Of a stretch of 64,000 nt of DNA, positions 24,387 through 34,000 are shown piece after piece. The translations under genes were made by a program, and so were the position numbers. The notes beneath the pieces are model-generated. The model was given only the letters and a program-made list of their open reading frames with translations. It did no database searches and was not told the origin of the DNA. Position 1 is the stretch's first letter; each line of letters begins with the position of its first letter. Origin of the DNA: Gammaproteobacteria bacterium (lineage in GTDB: Bacteria > Pseudomonadota > Gammaproteobacteria > Pseudomonadales > Alcanivoracaceae); assembly GCA_018067045.1 (NCBI GenBank), contig JAGPVL010000033.1, positions 1-64,000 of the forward strand, in the 5' to 3' direction.

Positions 24387-25445
24387 ATGGCAGTAGCGCA
24401 ACAGGCGGGTACATCGGTTGCCGAAGGGCGGCTGTTCCTGCCTGATCTATGCTCCGCACGCTCGGTGCTGGTGGTGGTGGTGGTCGCGGAATTGCTGGCG
24501 GTGGTGCTGTCATTAGCGGCGTATTACTACGAAGGCGTGAATATCGAACGCTTGGCGTTAAGCTCGCTGTTTGTGCAGTGGGTGGCGTTGACGAGCGCGG
24601 CGATGTTGTGTGCGTTGCGTGAGAGGATTAATCGTCAGAGCTTGGCCATGGCGTCGTGTTTGGTCGTGTTGCTCGTAGTGGTCGATACCTTCGTATTTAG
24701 TTTGGTTAGCCGGCAAGTGATTCAGTGGGTGACGGGCACAGCGGGGGTTACCTCAGTGTGGGGCCGCGAGGTAGCGATTAACGCGGTGATCGCGGCCATT
24801 ATTGGCGGCACGGTGATGCGTTACTTGTTTGTGAATGAGCAATTGAGAGATAAGGGTGAGGCGGAATTGCAGGCGCGAATTCAAGCGTTGCAGTCGCGTA
24901 TTCGCCCACACTTCCTGTTTAATAGTATGAACATTATCGCTAGCCTGATTAGCGTCGATCCCGATACGGCGGAGCAGGTAGTAGAAGATTTGGCGCGCTT
25001 GTTTCGGGCCAGCTTGAAAGAAACGGGCAATGACGTGCCGCTTTCTGAAGAAGTGTCGCTGTGTAAGCGCTATGTGCGTATCGAACAGTTGCGCATGGGC
25101 GAGCGGTTGCAGGTGGGCTGGGACATCGCGCCAGCGGTGCGGCAGGCAAAAATACCGCTTTTGACGTTGCAGCCGTTGCTAGAAAATGCGATTTATCATG
25201 GTATTCAGCCGCTGGCGGATGGCGGACTGGTGACGGTTGCTGCGATACTCCTAGATGGTCGCGTGCGGTTATCGGTACGCAATCCATGCCCAGCCGGTGA
25301 AAGTACCCATCGCGGCAACCGGATGGCGTTGGATAATATCCGCCATCGGTTGCAGGCGCTATATGGTGAGGAAGCCTCGGTTGAAGCGAGGCCAGTAGGC
25401 GATCAGTATCAGGTGCTGATTAGTTATCCGTTCAAGAACTGCTGA
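24387..25445 (+). CDS. algZ: LytS/AlgZ-type sensor histidine kinase
   Basis: A 352-aa membrane kinase of the LytS/HisKA_7 type, equivalent by place and design to Pseudomonas AlgZ (FimS), which controls alginate and type IV pili through AlgR. Four membrane helices lie at about 25-145. The phospho-acceptor is H175 in 'RIRPHFLFNSMN', and the N-box of the ATPase domain is 'QPLLENAIYHGI'. ATG at 24387 with an upstream GGGGGAAAG is chosen over the longer TTG frame from 24294. The response regulator follows after 30 bases. The signal is unknown. Confidence 0.9.
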   Translation: MAVAQQAGTSVAEGRLFLPDLCSARSVLVVVVVAELLAVVLSLAAYYYEGVNIERLALSSLFVQWVALTSAAMLCALRERINRQSLAMASCLVVLLVVVDTFVFSLVSRQVIQWVTGTAGVTSVWGREVAINAVIAAIIGGTVMRYLFVNEQLRDKGEAELQARIQALQSRIRPHFLFNSMNIIASLISVDPDTAEQVVEDLARLFRASLKETGNDVPLSEEVSLCKRYVRIEQLRMGERLQVGWDIAPAVRQAKIPLLTLQPLLENAIYHGIQPLADGGLVTVAAILLDGRVRLSVRNPCPAGESTHRGNRMALDNIRHRLQALYGEEASVEARPVGDQYQVLISYPFKNC

Positions 25446-25475
25446 CAACGGCAGCACTGCGAAAGGGGAGTCGCT

Positions 25476-26228
25476 ATGCGGGTAATGACACGCGTAATGG
25501 TGTGCGATGACGAGAAGCTGGCCAGAGATCGTCTGGTTCGGTTGGTGTCGGATGTCGACGGGATGTCGGTGGTCGCGGAAGCGGGCACCGGGCGTGAGGC
25601 GTTGTCACAAGCCCAGCTCCATCGTCCCGATGTGGTGCTAATGGACATCCGCATGCCCGATATGGATGGTCTTGAGGCGGCAGAGCATTTGCTCAAGAGC
25701 GATTCACCGCCGGCGGTGATTTTCTGTACGGCATACGATGAGCATGCGCTGCAGGCATTTAAGGTGCATGCGGTGGATTATCTGCTCAAGCCGGTATCAC
25801 GAGACGAGTTAAAAGAAGCGCTGGCGCGTGCCAAGGGCCTTAGCCGTGGCAAGCTGCAAGCTCTTGAAGAAGAGGTCCACAGCGATGGATCGCCGCGACG
25901 CCGACACATTAGCGCACGCACCCATAAGGGCATCGAGCTGATTGGTGTGGATGAAGTCCGTTATTTTATGGCCGATCAGAAGTACGTGACGGTGCGCCAT
26001 GAAGGTGGCGAAGTGTTGATTGATGAAACGCTGAAGGAACTGGAAGACGAGTTTCCGGATTTGTTTGTACGAATCCACCGTAATGCACTGATTTCTCTTG
26101 GTTTTCTTGAGGGGATGGAAATGTCTACGGCGGGCCATTATCAGGTGCGCTTGCGTGGCATCGAAGATCGCCTCACGGTCAGTCGACGTCATGTGGCCGG
26201 TTTGCGCAAAGTTATGGCGCGGTTGTAG
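25476..26228 (+). CDS. algR: LytTR-type response regulator AlgR
   Basis: A 250-aa response regulator: receiver domain (about 4-120) with phosphorylation site D57 in 'VLMDIRMPDMDG' (54 if the ATG at codon 4 is used), then a LytTR DNA-binding domain (about 145-245, 'IELIGVDEVRYFMADQKYV'). The AGGGGAG site supports 25476. It pairs with the kinase just upstream. In Pseudomonas AlgR activates alginate, pili and other virulence genes; here pilus genes are not in the window, so the targets are unknown. hemC follows after two other genes, whereas in Pseudomonas hemC is adjacent. Confidence 0.93.
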   Translation: MRVMTRVMVCDDEKLARDRLVRLVSDVDGMSVVAEAGTGREALSQAQLHRPDVVLMDIRMPDMDGLEAAEHLLKSDSPPAVIFCTAYDEHALQAFKVHAVDYLLKPVSRDELKEALARAKGLSRGKLQALEEEVHSDGSPRRRHISARTHKGIELIGVDEVRYFMADQKYVTVRHEGGEVLIDETLKELEDEFPDLFVRIHRNALISLGFLEGMEMSTAGHYQVRLRGIEDRLTVSRRHVAGLRKVMARL

Positions 26229-26592
26229 TGAGGCTTTCATTACAGCGTGAGTTGATGTGATGGCGGTAAATTTTCAGAATAGTCGAAGGTGTTGTTGGTA
26301 CAGATATCGACAATATTCGATACCGCAATAACTGCTCGCGCCGACTGTATTAAAGGTGTTAGCGGTGACTGGCGATGATTTCGTTTCGTGATATGCTTTG
26401 CCCGCATTGTGGTCGCAAGCGGATTTTTGCGCGACGCTAGGGTGAATTTTCAGGGGCCAGCCTTGGATCAAGACGCTGACCATCTCGGCAAAATGCCGAT
26501 TGGAGAGTTAGAGGAGTGCCTTACGGCATAAACCTAATAAAAACTGCGGAAAACGTGTGTGCCCGCAATCAGAAAAATAACAGGGGATATCG
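26229..26592. other. Intergenic region, algR to TRL lipoprotein
   Basis: 364 bases without a supported gene. An inverted repeat TATCGA-CAATAT-TCGATA lies at 26305-26322. The right part should hold the promoter and leader of the lipoprotein gene, which has an AGGGG site at its start. The one short leftward frame in the region has no coding signs. Confidence 0.5.
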
Positions 26593-26904
26593 ATGAAAAA
26601 GCTACTCGTACCACTTGCTTCAGCCATGTTACTCAGCGGCTGTGCCACTTCGGTGAGCCCAGTATCCGGAATACTTTATTCGAATGTTAAAGCGCCGCTA
26701 ACCGCGACGGCTGCTCCCGAGCAGGCTCAGCGAGTAGGCCGCGCGAGCGTTCGTTCTATTCTCGGCATTATCGCGTCGGGCGATGCGAGTATTAATACAG
26801 CTGCGCGCAACGGCGGTATTCGCGAAATTCACTATGTAGATTATGAATCACAGAACTTCTTTGGCGTGTTGGCTGAGTTCACGGTTGTGGTTTACGGTAA
26901 CTAA
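26593..26904 (+). CDS. TRL-like family lipoprotein
   Basis: A 103-aa lipoprotein. The signal peptide runs to the lipobox LSGC (C17). The mature part matches the TRL-like domain: 'VSGILYSNVKAPL', a central 'GRASVRSILGIIASGDASI' and 'AARNGGIREIHYVDYE', where the glycine-rich GIIA(S)GDAS motif is the hallmark. The family is small, envelope-located and of unknown function. It ends about 100 bases before a strong bidirectional terminator and is a single-gene unit. Confidence 0.87.
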   Translation: MKKLLVPLASAMLLSGCATSVSPVSGILYSNVKAPLTATAAPEQAQRVGRASVRSILGIIASGDASINTAARNGGIREIHYVDYESQNFFGVLAEFTVVVYGN

Positions 26905-27004
26905 TACCGTCTTCGCATAATCGACGTTGTCGTTGCCTGGCTCGCAGAATGTTGAGCTAGCTCAAGTGAGATAGACCACGTAGAGGTTCGAGACAGCAGA
27001 AGAT

Positions 27005-27044
27005 AAAAAAACGCCACGGGGCAATTACTCCGTGGCGTTTTTTT
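27005..27044. terminator. Bidirectional intrinsic terminator
   Basis: A perfect 15-bp stem made of A7-ACGCCACGG-type arms (AAAAAAACGCCACGG / CCGTGGCGTTTTTTT) with a 10-base loop. It serves the lipoprotein gene on the plus strand and the convergent mscS gene. Confidence 0.95.
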
Positions 27045-27081
27045 ATGCGCGTCGATTTTCTTATCGGTACTACAATCGAGT

Positions 27082-27912
27082 TTATGGGTTTTGCGACATA
27101 TGAACGTCCCGTTGTGGGAACGGGATGGTAATGCCGGCTTGGTCAAAGGCAATCTTAACGTTTTCATATAATGCGAAATGGACTGGCCAGAAATTGTTGC
27201 TCTCTACCCAGGTTCGAGTGGTGATTTCAATAGCGCTGTCCGCATGCGCTGATACCAAAATATCGTAGGAGGGCTCTTTCAGAATACGGGCGTCAGCATC
27301 AATGACGTCGCGTAGCACTTGTTTGACATGGCGGATGTCATCGCCATAGCTAATGCCGAACGTAATGTCGATGCGGCGGGTTGGTTCGCTAAACAAGTTT
27401 TTGATGCTGTCATTGGAAATAATGCCGTTAGGAATGATGATTTTTTGGTTATCGTAGGTGATCAAAATTGTGTTGAAAATATGAATTTCGCGGACACGTC
27501 CGGTATGCCCTTGTACTTCGATGACATCACCAACGCGGTAGGGTTTAAAGAACAAAATCAATATGCCGCCCGCCAAGTTGCCGAGGCTGCCTTGCAGCGC
27601 CATGCCGACGCCCAGGCCAATGGCGCCGAGCATGGCAATGAATGAAGTGGTTTCGATGCCCACCATTCCGGCGACGCTAATAATCAGCAATATCTTGAAC
27701 AGAATATTGACGAAGTTGACCAAGAATTTACTCAGTGTCGCTTCAACGTCGCGTAGTGATAACAGCTTGTTGACGCCGACGGTAAAGCGATGAATGAGCC
27801 AAAAGCCTATGATGAGTGTGATCAGGGCGAGCAGTAGTTTGGGGATGTACGTCAAGCCGAGTTCAAAGGCCGTGTCGACGTAAGGTTGGGCGGTGCCGAA
27901 ATCCATATTCAT
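27082..27912 (-). CDS. mscS: Small-conductance mechanosensitive channel, MscS family
   Basis: A 276-aa MscS channel, of E. coli MscS size, that opens under membrane tension to release solutes during hypo-osmotic shock. Three N-terminal membrane helices are followed by the pore helix TM3 with the Gly/Ala packing pattern 'GAIGLGVGMALQGSLGNLAG' (about 93-112). The beta-domain motif 'KPYRVGDVIEVQGHTGRV' and the cytoplasmic vestibule domain follow. Start: ATG at 27912, or two codons in. It is convergent with the TRL lipoprotein and divergent from hemC. Confidence 0.95.
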   Translation of the reverse strand: MNMDFGTAQPYVDTAFELGLTYIPKLLLALITLIIGFWLIHRFTVGVNKLLSLRDVEATLSKFLVNFVNILFKILLIISVAGMVGIETTSFIAMLGAIGLGVGMALQGSLGNLAGGILILFFKPYRVGDVIEVQGHTGRVREIHIFNTILITYDNQKIIIPNGIISNDSIKNLFSEPTRRIDITFGISYGDDIRHVKQVLRDVIDADARILKEPSYDILVSAHADSAIEITTRTWVESNNFWPVHFALYENVKIAFDQAGITIPFPQRDVHMSQNP

Positions 27913-28278
27913 TTTTAGCGTCCATTGTGAGGTTTAGATACGTTTTATCCGGATACGATGATGGTGCGATCATCGTACGGCAGCGGTATCTGGCTTGATG
28001 TTTGGTGGTAGCGATCGTGCTCATTAAAGAATGCTTATAGATAGCAGAACCCTGTGAATGGCGCGACCTTTAGGTAGGATATTGCGATGAAAGTCTTAAT
28101 AACGCTTGGCGTCCTTTGGTTTGCGTGACGCAGTGGTGCTGCTTTCTGGCATAATCACTGCGTTATTTTACGCCGTGTGGGCTCAGTGCGGCGCCGTTTT
28201 GCAGCAGGAGCGTGCTGACATAGGTCAGCTCGGTAGGCATCAGCATTGCTGCGTTTAAGAAAATAAGGAAAGTAAGGT
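27913..28278. other. Divergent mscS/hemC intergenic region
   Basis: 366 bases without a supported gene. A perfect 9-bp inverted repeat, TACGATGAT-GGTGCG-ATCATCGTA, lies at 27954-27977 near the mscS side and may be an operator. A short hairpin GCTGAC-ATAG-GTCAGC lies at 28214-28229, close to the hemC start. CATAAT at about 28150 could be a -10 element for hemC. Confidence 0.45.
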
Positions 28279-29208
28279 ATGGCAAAAATATTGCGTATCG
28301 CGACGCGTTCTAGCCCGCTGGCCATATGGCAGGCGGAATACGTACAGCAGCGCCTTGAGGGGTTACACCCAGGGCTGGTGGTTGAGCTGGTGCGTATCAA
28401 AACGCAGGGCGACATTATTCTCGATACACCGTTGGCAAAAATTGGCGGCAAGGGCTTGTTTGTGAAAGAGCTTGAGCAGGCGATGTCGGCGGGCGAGGCG
28501 GATATTGCCGTGCATTCAATGAAAGACGTGCCGATGGAGTTGCCGCCGGGTTTTGTATTGCCGGTGATTTGTGAGCGAGATGACCCGCGCGATGCGTTTG
28601 TGTCGAATCATTTTGACCATCTTGATGCCTTGCCACAGGGCGCCTGTGTTGGCACGTCCAGTTTACGTCGTAGTGCGCAGCTTAAAGCGTTGCGGCCAGA
28701 TTTACGCATTGAAAGCCTGCGCGGCAACGTGCAGACCCGTTTGCGTAAGCTTGATGATGGCCAGTTCGACGCGATTTTATTGGCCGCGGCAGGCTTAAAG
28801 CGACTTGGCCTAGAACAGCGTATTCGTTATGAGTTGCCGCCAGAAATTTCCTTGCCGGCAGTTGGCCAGGGTGCAGTGGGCATTGAATGTCGCGAAGGCG
28901 ATGCCGCAACGGAAGCGCTGTTGGCGCCGCTCAATGATCGTGATTCGTGGGATCGAGTGAGTGCCGAACGGGCGATGAATCATCGCCTTGAGGGCGGATG
29001 TCAGGTGCCGATTGCGGGTTATGCCGAACTACAAGGCGATCAGCTTTGGATGCGTGCGCTGGTGGCCAGTGAAGACGGTAGCGAAGTATTGCGCGTTGAA
29101 GGCAGCGCGCCGCGTACAGAAGCGGAAGCGTTGGGTCGTGGCCTAGGCGACCAACTCTTGGCGGCAGGGGCTGATCGTATTCTTGCTGCGTTGTACGGCC
29201 GCGCATGA
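28279..29208 (+). CDS. hemC: Hydroxymethylbilane synthase (porphobilinogen deaminase)
   Basis: HemC joins four porphobilinogens into hydroxymethylbilane in haem synthesis. The 309-aa length is normal. The start [18 protein letters not shown] is typical, and the dipyrromethane cofactor cysteine is C241 in '[14 protein letters not shown]'. Substrate-binding '[11 protein letters not shown]' is present. An AAGGAAAGTAAGG site precedes the ATG. Its stop overlaps the hemD start (ATGA), so they are translationally coupled. It heads the hemC-hemD-hemX-hemY operon. Confidence 0.98.
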   Translation: MAKILRIATRSSPLAIWQAEYVQQRLEGLHPGLVVELVRIKTQGDIILDTPLAKIGGKGLFVKELEQAMSAGEADIAVHSMKDVPMELPPGFVLPVICERDDPRDAFVSNHFDHLDALPQGACVGTSSLRRSAQLKALRPDLRIESLRGNVQTRLRKLDDGQFDAILLAAAGLKRLGLEQRIRYELPPEISLPAVGQGAVGIECREGDAATEALLAPLNDRDSWDRVSAERAMNHRLEGGCQVPIAGYAELQGDQLWMRALVASEDGSEVLRVEGSAPRTEAEALGRGLGDQLLAAGADRILAALYGRA

Positions 29209-29927
29209 GCCCCATGCACGTGCTGGTCACGCGGCCAGAGGGCCAGCAGCATGTGTTGCTGGCGGCGTTGCGGCAAGCCGGATTTGAGGTCAGCTATGCG
29301 CCTTCGTTGCGCATTGAAGCATCTGCTTTAAACACGGCGGAGCGGAACTGTCTTGAGAATATCGATCACTATCATGCGGTGATTTTTATCAGTCGAAATG
29401 CGGCGGAGTTCGCATTAGCTCACCTCGATGCTGTGTGGCCGCAATGGCCTATTGGTGTGAATTGGTTGGCAGTCGGCGAAGCAACCGCGGAGACATTGGC
29501 GCAAGCGGGTTTGCAGCCGGAGCATCCTCCTGAAGGTTTTAATAGCGAAGCATTACTGGCGATGCCGTGCCTGCAAGATTTAGCCGATAAAAAGGTTCTG
29601 TTGTTGCGCGGCGAAGGCGGCCGTGAAGTGTTGGCTCCGACGTTGCGGCAACGCGCTGAGCAGCTCGACGAGGTGGTGTTATATCGGCGCGCGTGTGTGG
29701 CGGAGTTTGTCTGGCCGCTCGCCCCCGTCGATGTTCTGATGGTTACTAGTCAGCAAGGATGGGAATGCATCTTGGCTCAGGCCAAGACCCCGTTGTCGCA
29801 CAGCTGCCGGATCATCGCTGGCAGTGAGCGGATTGCGGCTCTGATTCGCGCTGCGGGCTTTGATGCGACGGCGGCCGATTCGCCCCATGACAGGGACATG
29901 CTGGCGGCGTTAAAACGTCTAGATTGA
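29205..29927 (+). CDS. hemD: Uroporphyrinogen-III synthase
   Basis: HemD cyclises hydroxymethylbilane with inversion of ring D to uroporphyrinogen III. It is 240 aa with the weakly conserved bilobed family pattern: '[20 protein letters not shown]' at the start, '[14 protein letters not shown]', '[16 protein letters not shown]' and '[14 protein letters not shown]' with the expected glycine turns. It overlaps hemC by four bases. ATG at codon 1 or 4 is possible. A 147-base gap follows before hemX, longer than usual inside such operons. Confidence 0.95.
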   Translation: MSPMHVLVTRPEGQQHVLLAALRQAGFEVSYAPSLRIEASALNTAERNCLENIDHYHAVIFISRNAAEFALAHLDAVWPQWPIGVNWLAVGEATAETLAQAGLQPEHPPEGFNSEALLAMPCLQDLADKKVLLLRGEGGREVLAPTLRQRAEQLDEVVLYRRACVAEFVWPLAPVDVLMVTSQQGWECILAQAKTPLSHSCRIIAGSERIAALIRAAGFDATAADSPHDRDMLAALKRLD

Positions 29928-30074
29928 TCATGTGGGCGAGCCGTTAAAGCGGCGGCGCGCAGGCGTGGACGTTGTCGTAAGGAACCTTTAATGTCAGTGG
30001 CAATGCTGGCCATTATGTTGTCTGACTTCGCTGAACAGATAATGCCGTCATGCGCCCGAACTTAGGATGACACA

Positions 30075-31070
30075 ATGCGAACACATTTTTTCTCTATCTC
30101 GCCATTAGCCGCTGCGCCTCGTGTGCGTCAGCAGGGGGCGGCCTTAATTAATCTATTGCTTCTGTTGGTCATCATTGCTGTTGTTGCCGGCGGCTGGTTC
30201 GGTTGGCAGTTTTTTGAACGAATCTCGACTGAAAACCAAACATTACGAGAAGATATTCTCGCGCTGACCGTGAGTCAGCAAAGTGGCGCGGATTTGCTGG
30301 CGAAGAAAAATGCTGAGGCGGCGGCCCGTATTGAAAAGCTCGAAGTGGAGCAAGCGGTGCGTGGCGATACGCTTGCCGCGCTGCAGCGCGGTGGTCAGCG
30401 TAACTGGTTGCTAAATGAGGCGCAGGCTTTGGCCAGCCTCGCGCAGCAACGGCTGCTGCTAACCTCCGATATTGCGTCAGCTGAGCGGTTGTTAGGCGCT
30501 GCGGATGAAACATTGGCGCGCATGAATGATCCGAACATGTTGCCGGCCCGCAAAGCGTTGGCCGCTGATTTAGAAAAGCTGCGTGGTGCAAAGCAAGTGG
30601 ATGTGCAGGGTTTAATCTTGCAACTTGGAGCCTTGCAGCAACAGGTGGCGACGTTAACGGTGCCCGTGCAGGTGCGCGATGCTGATATTGAAGAGAAATT
30701 ACCGCCGAGCAGTGATGCGAATTGGTGGCAGCAGTTTTTATACGCTTTGCCGGTAACAGTGCGTCGTCAAGAGGCGCCGCTACCTCTTCCGTTGGATGCG
30801 GTGCAGGCGTCGACGCTACGTTTATATTTGGATAATGCTTTGCAGCAGGCGCAGCTGTCGTTGCTGCAGAATAAGCCGGCGGCGTTTCAGCAGGCGATTG
30901 CGCAAGCGCGCAGCGCATTGCGGGGCTGGTTGAACACGGAGAGCAGCGAGGTAAAACATCTTGATGCATCCTTGCAGCAACTTGCGAATACTAATGCAGA
31001 GCAGGCGTTGCCAGAAATTGGTCTGGGTTTAAAAGCAATTAAAGGCCTGCAGGCGGAGGCCGCGCAATGA
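30075..31070 (+). CDS. hemX: HemX-like membrane protein
   Basis: A 331-aa protein of the HemX (uroporphyrinogen-III C-methyltransferase-like) family, which despite its old name lacks methyltransferase motifs. One N-terminal membrane anchor ('INLLLLLVIIAVVAGGWFGW', about 26-45) is followed by a long alpha-helical, Gln/Ala-rich periplasmic region with coiled-coil character (about 50-330). It overlaps hemY by four bases. Its role in haem synthesis is supported only by operon position. An AGGATG site supports the start. Confidence 0.9.
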   Translation: MRTHFFSISPLAAAPRVRQQGAALINLLLLLVIIAVVAGGWFGWQFFERISTENQTLREDILALTVSQQSGADLLAKKNAEAAARIEKLEVEQAVRGDTLAALQRGGQRNWLLNEAQALASLAQQRLLLTSDIASAERLLGAADETLARMNDPNMLPARKALAADLEKLRGAKQVDVQGLILQLGALQQQVATLTVPVQVRDADIEEKLPPSSDANWWQQFLYALPVTVRRQEAPLPLPLDAVQASTLRLYLDNALQQAQLSLLQNKPAAFQQAIAQARSALRGWLNTESSEVKHLDASLQQLANTNAEQALPEIGLGLKAIKGLQAEAAQ

Positions 31071-32362
31071 AGCAAATGCTGGTGCTGCTGGTCTTGATGT
31101 TGGTGGCAGGCTTGCTGCTGGGCACCTGGATGCTGAACGATCCCGGATACATTTTAATTATTCGAGAAGGTTGGCAGGTTGAGTCAACGTTAGGCTTTGC
31201 GTTGTTCAGTTTTATTCTGCTGCTGACTGCAACGGCCATGCTGACATTGTTGTTGTCGAGTGTTTGGGATGTGGTGTCTCCGTTTGGCGCGACCGGCCGC
31301 TGGCGTACTTATGTTGCTCGGCAGCGTATGGAGGCGGGCTTTTATGCACTGGTTGACGGCAACTGGAGCAAAGCCGAGCGCTTATTGGCGGCAGCAGCAA
31401 AAGTGAATGCGTGGCGCGTGATGGCATCGCTCGGTGCCGCACAAGCAGCGGCGGAGCAGGGACGTGAAGAAGCTGTGCGCGGTTATTTGGATTTTGCTCA
31501 CGATTCGAAACGCGGTCGTTTGGCGGCGGGATTAATGGCGGCAAAATTATCCATGGACGGAGGCTTTCCAGGTGAGGCACGCAATATGCTTAACGTGTTG
31601 CGTGATATGGCACCGAAAAATCCGCGCTTACTACGCATGTTAGCGAGCACATTAGAAGGCGCTGGAGATTGGAGTACGCTTTGCGCCATGTTGCCGCAAT
31701 TGCAAAAGCAGGGCATTGACGAGAATGACTTTACCGCGATGAGTCGCCGTGCGTGGCACGGTTGGTTAAAGCAAGCGGCAGGCAGCGTAGATGCCAACAC
31801 GAAGGCGTTAGCGCACGGTGAGTCTGCGCACACACCAGACCCTCATAAGGAAGCGAGTCACAAGCTGCATACATTGCGCGGCATTTGGAAAATGATGCCG
31901 TCTGCTATGCAGCAAGATGCCGCGCTGCGAGCACAATATGCCGGTTACCTTGCTCAGTTTGGCGATGGTGAGGCAGCGCTTACGGTCGTCCGTAAAGATT
32001 TAAGTGAACGTTGGGATGATCGTCTCGCAGCGATTCTTGAGTGCATTGATAACGTTGCTCCAGAGCGCTTGCTGTCATTGTTAGAGCATTGGTTGGAGCA
32101 GCGCCCAGAGAATGCAGTGCTACTGTTGACCGCTGGACGGGTGGCGATGAAAGCGCAGCTTTGGGGAAAGGCGCGCGCCTTTTTCGAATCCGCTGGGCGG
32201 GCGGGCAATGCGGTCGCGTTGGCTGAGCTAGCGCGTCTCTATGCGGCGCTTGGCGAGCAGGGTAAATCGTTGGCGGTACTGGAAGAGCGTTTACGCCTGC
32301 TTGATCTCAGTCTGCCGGAGTTGCCGCTACCTTCGCAGAAGCGTGCTTTAGGGCGAGAGTAA
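31067..32362 (+). CDS. hemY: HemY family tetratricopeptide membrane protein
   Basis: A 431-aa proteobacterial HemY protein (not the protoporphyrinogen oxidase of Gram-positives). Two N-terminal membrane helices (about 2-22 and 42-64) are followed by a TPR-like helical repeat domain (about 95-410), with 'LVDGNWSKAERLLAAAAKVN' as one repeat. It is coupled to hemX through an ATGA overlap and ends the hemCDXY operon. The family is thought to aid late haem synthesis or its membrane complex, without proven activity. Confidence 0.93.
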   Translation: MKQMLVLLVLMLVAGLLLGTWMLNDPGYILIIREGWQVESTLGFALFSFILLLTATAMLTLLLSSVWDVVSPFGATGRWRTYVARQRMEAGFYALVDGNWSKAERLLAAAAKVNAWRVMASLGAAQAAAEQGREEAVRGYLDFAHDSKRGRLAAGLMAAKLSMDGGFPGEARNMLNVLRDMAPKNPRLLRMLASTLEGAGDWSTLCAMLPQLQKQGIDENDFTAMSRRAWHGWLKQAAGSVDANTKALAHGESAHTPDPHKEASHKLHTLRGIWKMMPSAMQQDAALRAQYAGYLAQFGDGEAALTVVRKDLSERWDDRLAAILECIDNVAPERLLSLLEHWLEQRPENAVLLLTAGRVAMKAQLWGKARAFFESAGRAGNAVALAELARLYAALGEQGKSLAVLEERLRLLDLSLPELPLPSQKRALGRE

Positions 32363-32473
32363 TAAAGCAGCAAAGCTGCCTATGAGGTAAGGCTTCCCTG
32401 CGCCGGCTACGGTCGCGTGGCGTCTGTGTTAGACTGCGCGGCCCTCTAAGTTGATAAACACCGAGACAATATC

Positions 32474-33676
32474 ATGACCAATCCACTGCCTGTCCTGCGC
32501 CTCAAACGTGGAGAAGAGCGCCGTTTGCGTGCCGGCCATCTATGGATTTATTCAAACGAAGTCGATATTGCTGCGACGCCGCTGAAAGATATTCCTGCCG
32601 GTGCGCAGGTAATAATAGAGGACAGTCGGGGTAAAACGCTGGGCCGCGCCTATGCGAACCCACACTCTTTGATTTGTGCGCGTCTATTTTCTCGTAGCGT
32701 AAAGCAGAAGCTCAATCAAGCTTACTTTGAAAAAATGATTGCTCAAGCAGTGACGTTACGAGAACAAATTTTTCAGCATCAGTGTTATCGCGCGGTATTT
32801 GGTGAGGCAGATCTATTGCCGGGCCTAGTGATAGATCGGTTTGCTGATACCTTTGTTATTCAGTCCGGCACGGCGGGCGTTGATAATGTGCTCGAGCCGA
32901 TTGTTGCCGCGATTGATAAACTCTATCAGCCGACCAATATCATTATTAAGAGCGAAAGCAGCACCCGTGAGCAGGAAAAGCTCGCCGCTGATGTGCGTGC
33001 TGTTAAAGGTGAATTGCTGACGGAAATTTCATTGGTCGAAAATGGTGTTCATTACACCGCACCGCTGGCGGAAGGCCAGAAGACGGGTTGGTTTTATGAT
33101 CATCGTGCGGCACGCCGCCGTATTATGCCGTTAGCAAAAGATGCACGTGTCCTTGATGTGTTTTCGTATTGTGGTGCTTGGGGTGTTTTGGCTGCGACAA
33201 CTGGCGCGGCCCATGTAACTTGTATCGATTCTTCAGAAAAAGCGCTAGACAGTGTGCATCGTAATGCGCTCGCGAATGACGTTGGCGATAAAATGCGTAC
33301 GGTTCAGGCTGATGCTGCCGAGGCAATGAAAGAGTTGCTTAGCTCAGGTGAGAAGTTCGATCTAGTTGTTATTGATCCTCCCGCGTTTATTAAACGTAAA
33401 AAAGATTTTAAAGCAGGTCTTGGCGGCTACCATGCGATTAACGAACTGGCTACACGTTTGGTTGAGCCGGGCGGCGTATTGGTATCGGCATCTTGTTCGA
33501 TGCATTTGCAGCGTGATCAGCTATTGGAAGTGATGCGTTCAAGCGCACGTCATAACGACCGTTACTTGCAAGTGTTTGCTAGTGAAGGGCAGGCAGAAGA
33601 TCATCCAGTCCATCCTGCGATTCCAGAAACAAATTATTTGAAAAGCTGGTTCGGCCGAGTGTTGTTGAACAGCTAA
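32474..33676 (+). CDS. rlmI: 23S rRNA m5C methyltransferase, RlmI family
   Basis: A 400-aa class I methyltransferase. An N-terminal PUA domain (about 5-75, 'LRLKRGEERRLRAGHLWIYS') and an RlmI-like middle domain lead to a Rossmann fold (about 215-400), with SAM motif 'VLDVFSYCGAWGVLAATTGA' and the catalytic 'VVIDPPAFIKRKKD'. A late cysteine in 'VSASCSMHL' is the nucleophile position. E. coli RlmI makes m5C1962 in 23S rRNA. It is a single gene ending at an intrinsic terminator. Confidence 0.93.
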   Translation: MTNPLPVLRLKRGEERRLRAGHLWIYSNEVDIAATPLKDIPAGAQVIIEDSRGKTLGRAYANPHSLICARLFSRSVKQKLNQAYFEKMIAQAVTLREQIFQHQCYRAVFGEADLLPGLVIDRFADTFVIQSGTAGVDNVLEPIVAAIDKLYQPTNIIIKSESSTREQEKLAADVRAVKGELLTEISLVENGVHYTAPLAEGQKTGWFYDHRAARRRIMPLAKDARVLDVFSYCGAWGVLAATTGAAHVTCIDSSEKALDSVHRNALANDVGDKMRTVQADAAEAMKELLSSGEKFDLVVIDPPAFIKRKKDFKAGLGGYHAINELATRLVEPGGVLVSASCSMHLQRDQLLEVMRSSARHNDRYLQVFASEGQAEDHPVHPAIPETNYLKSWFGRVLLNS

Positions 33677-33681
33677 AAATT

Positions 33682-33711
33682 CCGGCGGCAGCATACTGTC
33701 GCCGGTTTTTT
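33682..33711 (+). terminator. Intrinsic terminator after rlmI
   Basis: CCGGCGGCAG-CATA-CTGTCGCCGG forms a 10-bp stem with one G-U pair, followed by TTTTTT. It starts six bases after the rlmI stop. Confidence 0.9.
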
Positions 33712-34000
33712 AAATTTCGATGAAAGGTTTATCGTTCTCCTTACACTCGGAAGTCACTTCCCGAAGTGCTTTAGGCCTATCATTTCTGTAGTTTGAGTAG
33801 GCCTGTCGCTCGACGCTTACGGTAGCTATTCCGCAATAAGTTCTACTTCTTATGGAATGAATTCATCTTCCGCTGTCTCTGCTTATCTTGTTTTGTTCTA
33901 TACGACGCTTTCCCCTTGACCCTAATCGTCTATCGCGTGACGCTGGCTCCAGTCGCCCTATTTGATAGAGGGTGGCTTTCTTAATCGGGAGGGATTTCTG
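33712..34000. other. Pyrimidine-rich intergenic region
   Basis: About 290 bases with no supported gene and unusually rich in C and T on the plus strand compared with its surroundings. Short inverted repeats are visible: TAGGCCTA-type arms at about 33771-33805 and ATTCCGCAATAAG/CTTATGGAAT at about 33828-33857. The right end carries the GGGAGGG site of the coiled-coil gene. It could hold a promoter and a structured leader. Confidence 0.45.

Noticed and set aside
28081-28160. A sigma-70 promoter for hemC (CATAAT box)
   Set aside because: The -35 match is weak and the spacing uncertain, so it is only mentioned in the intergenic entry.
30172-30969. A 265-codon minus-strand frame opposite hemX
   Set aside because: Low-complexity Ala/Pro/His text in a shadow frame; hemX is supported by operon place and membrane anchor.
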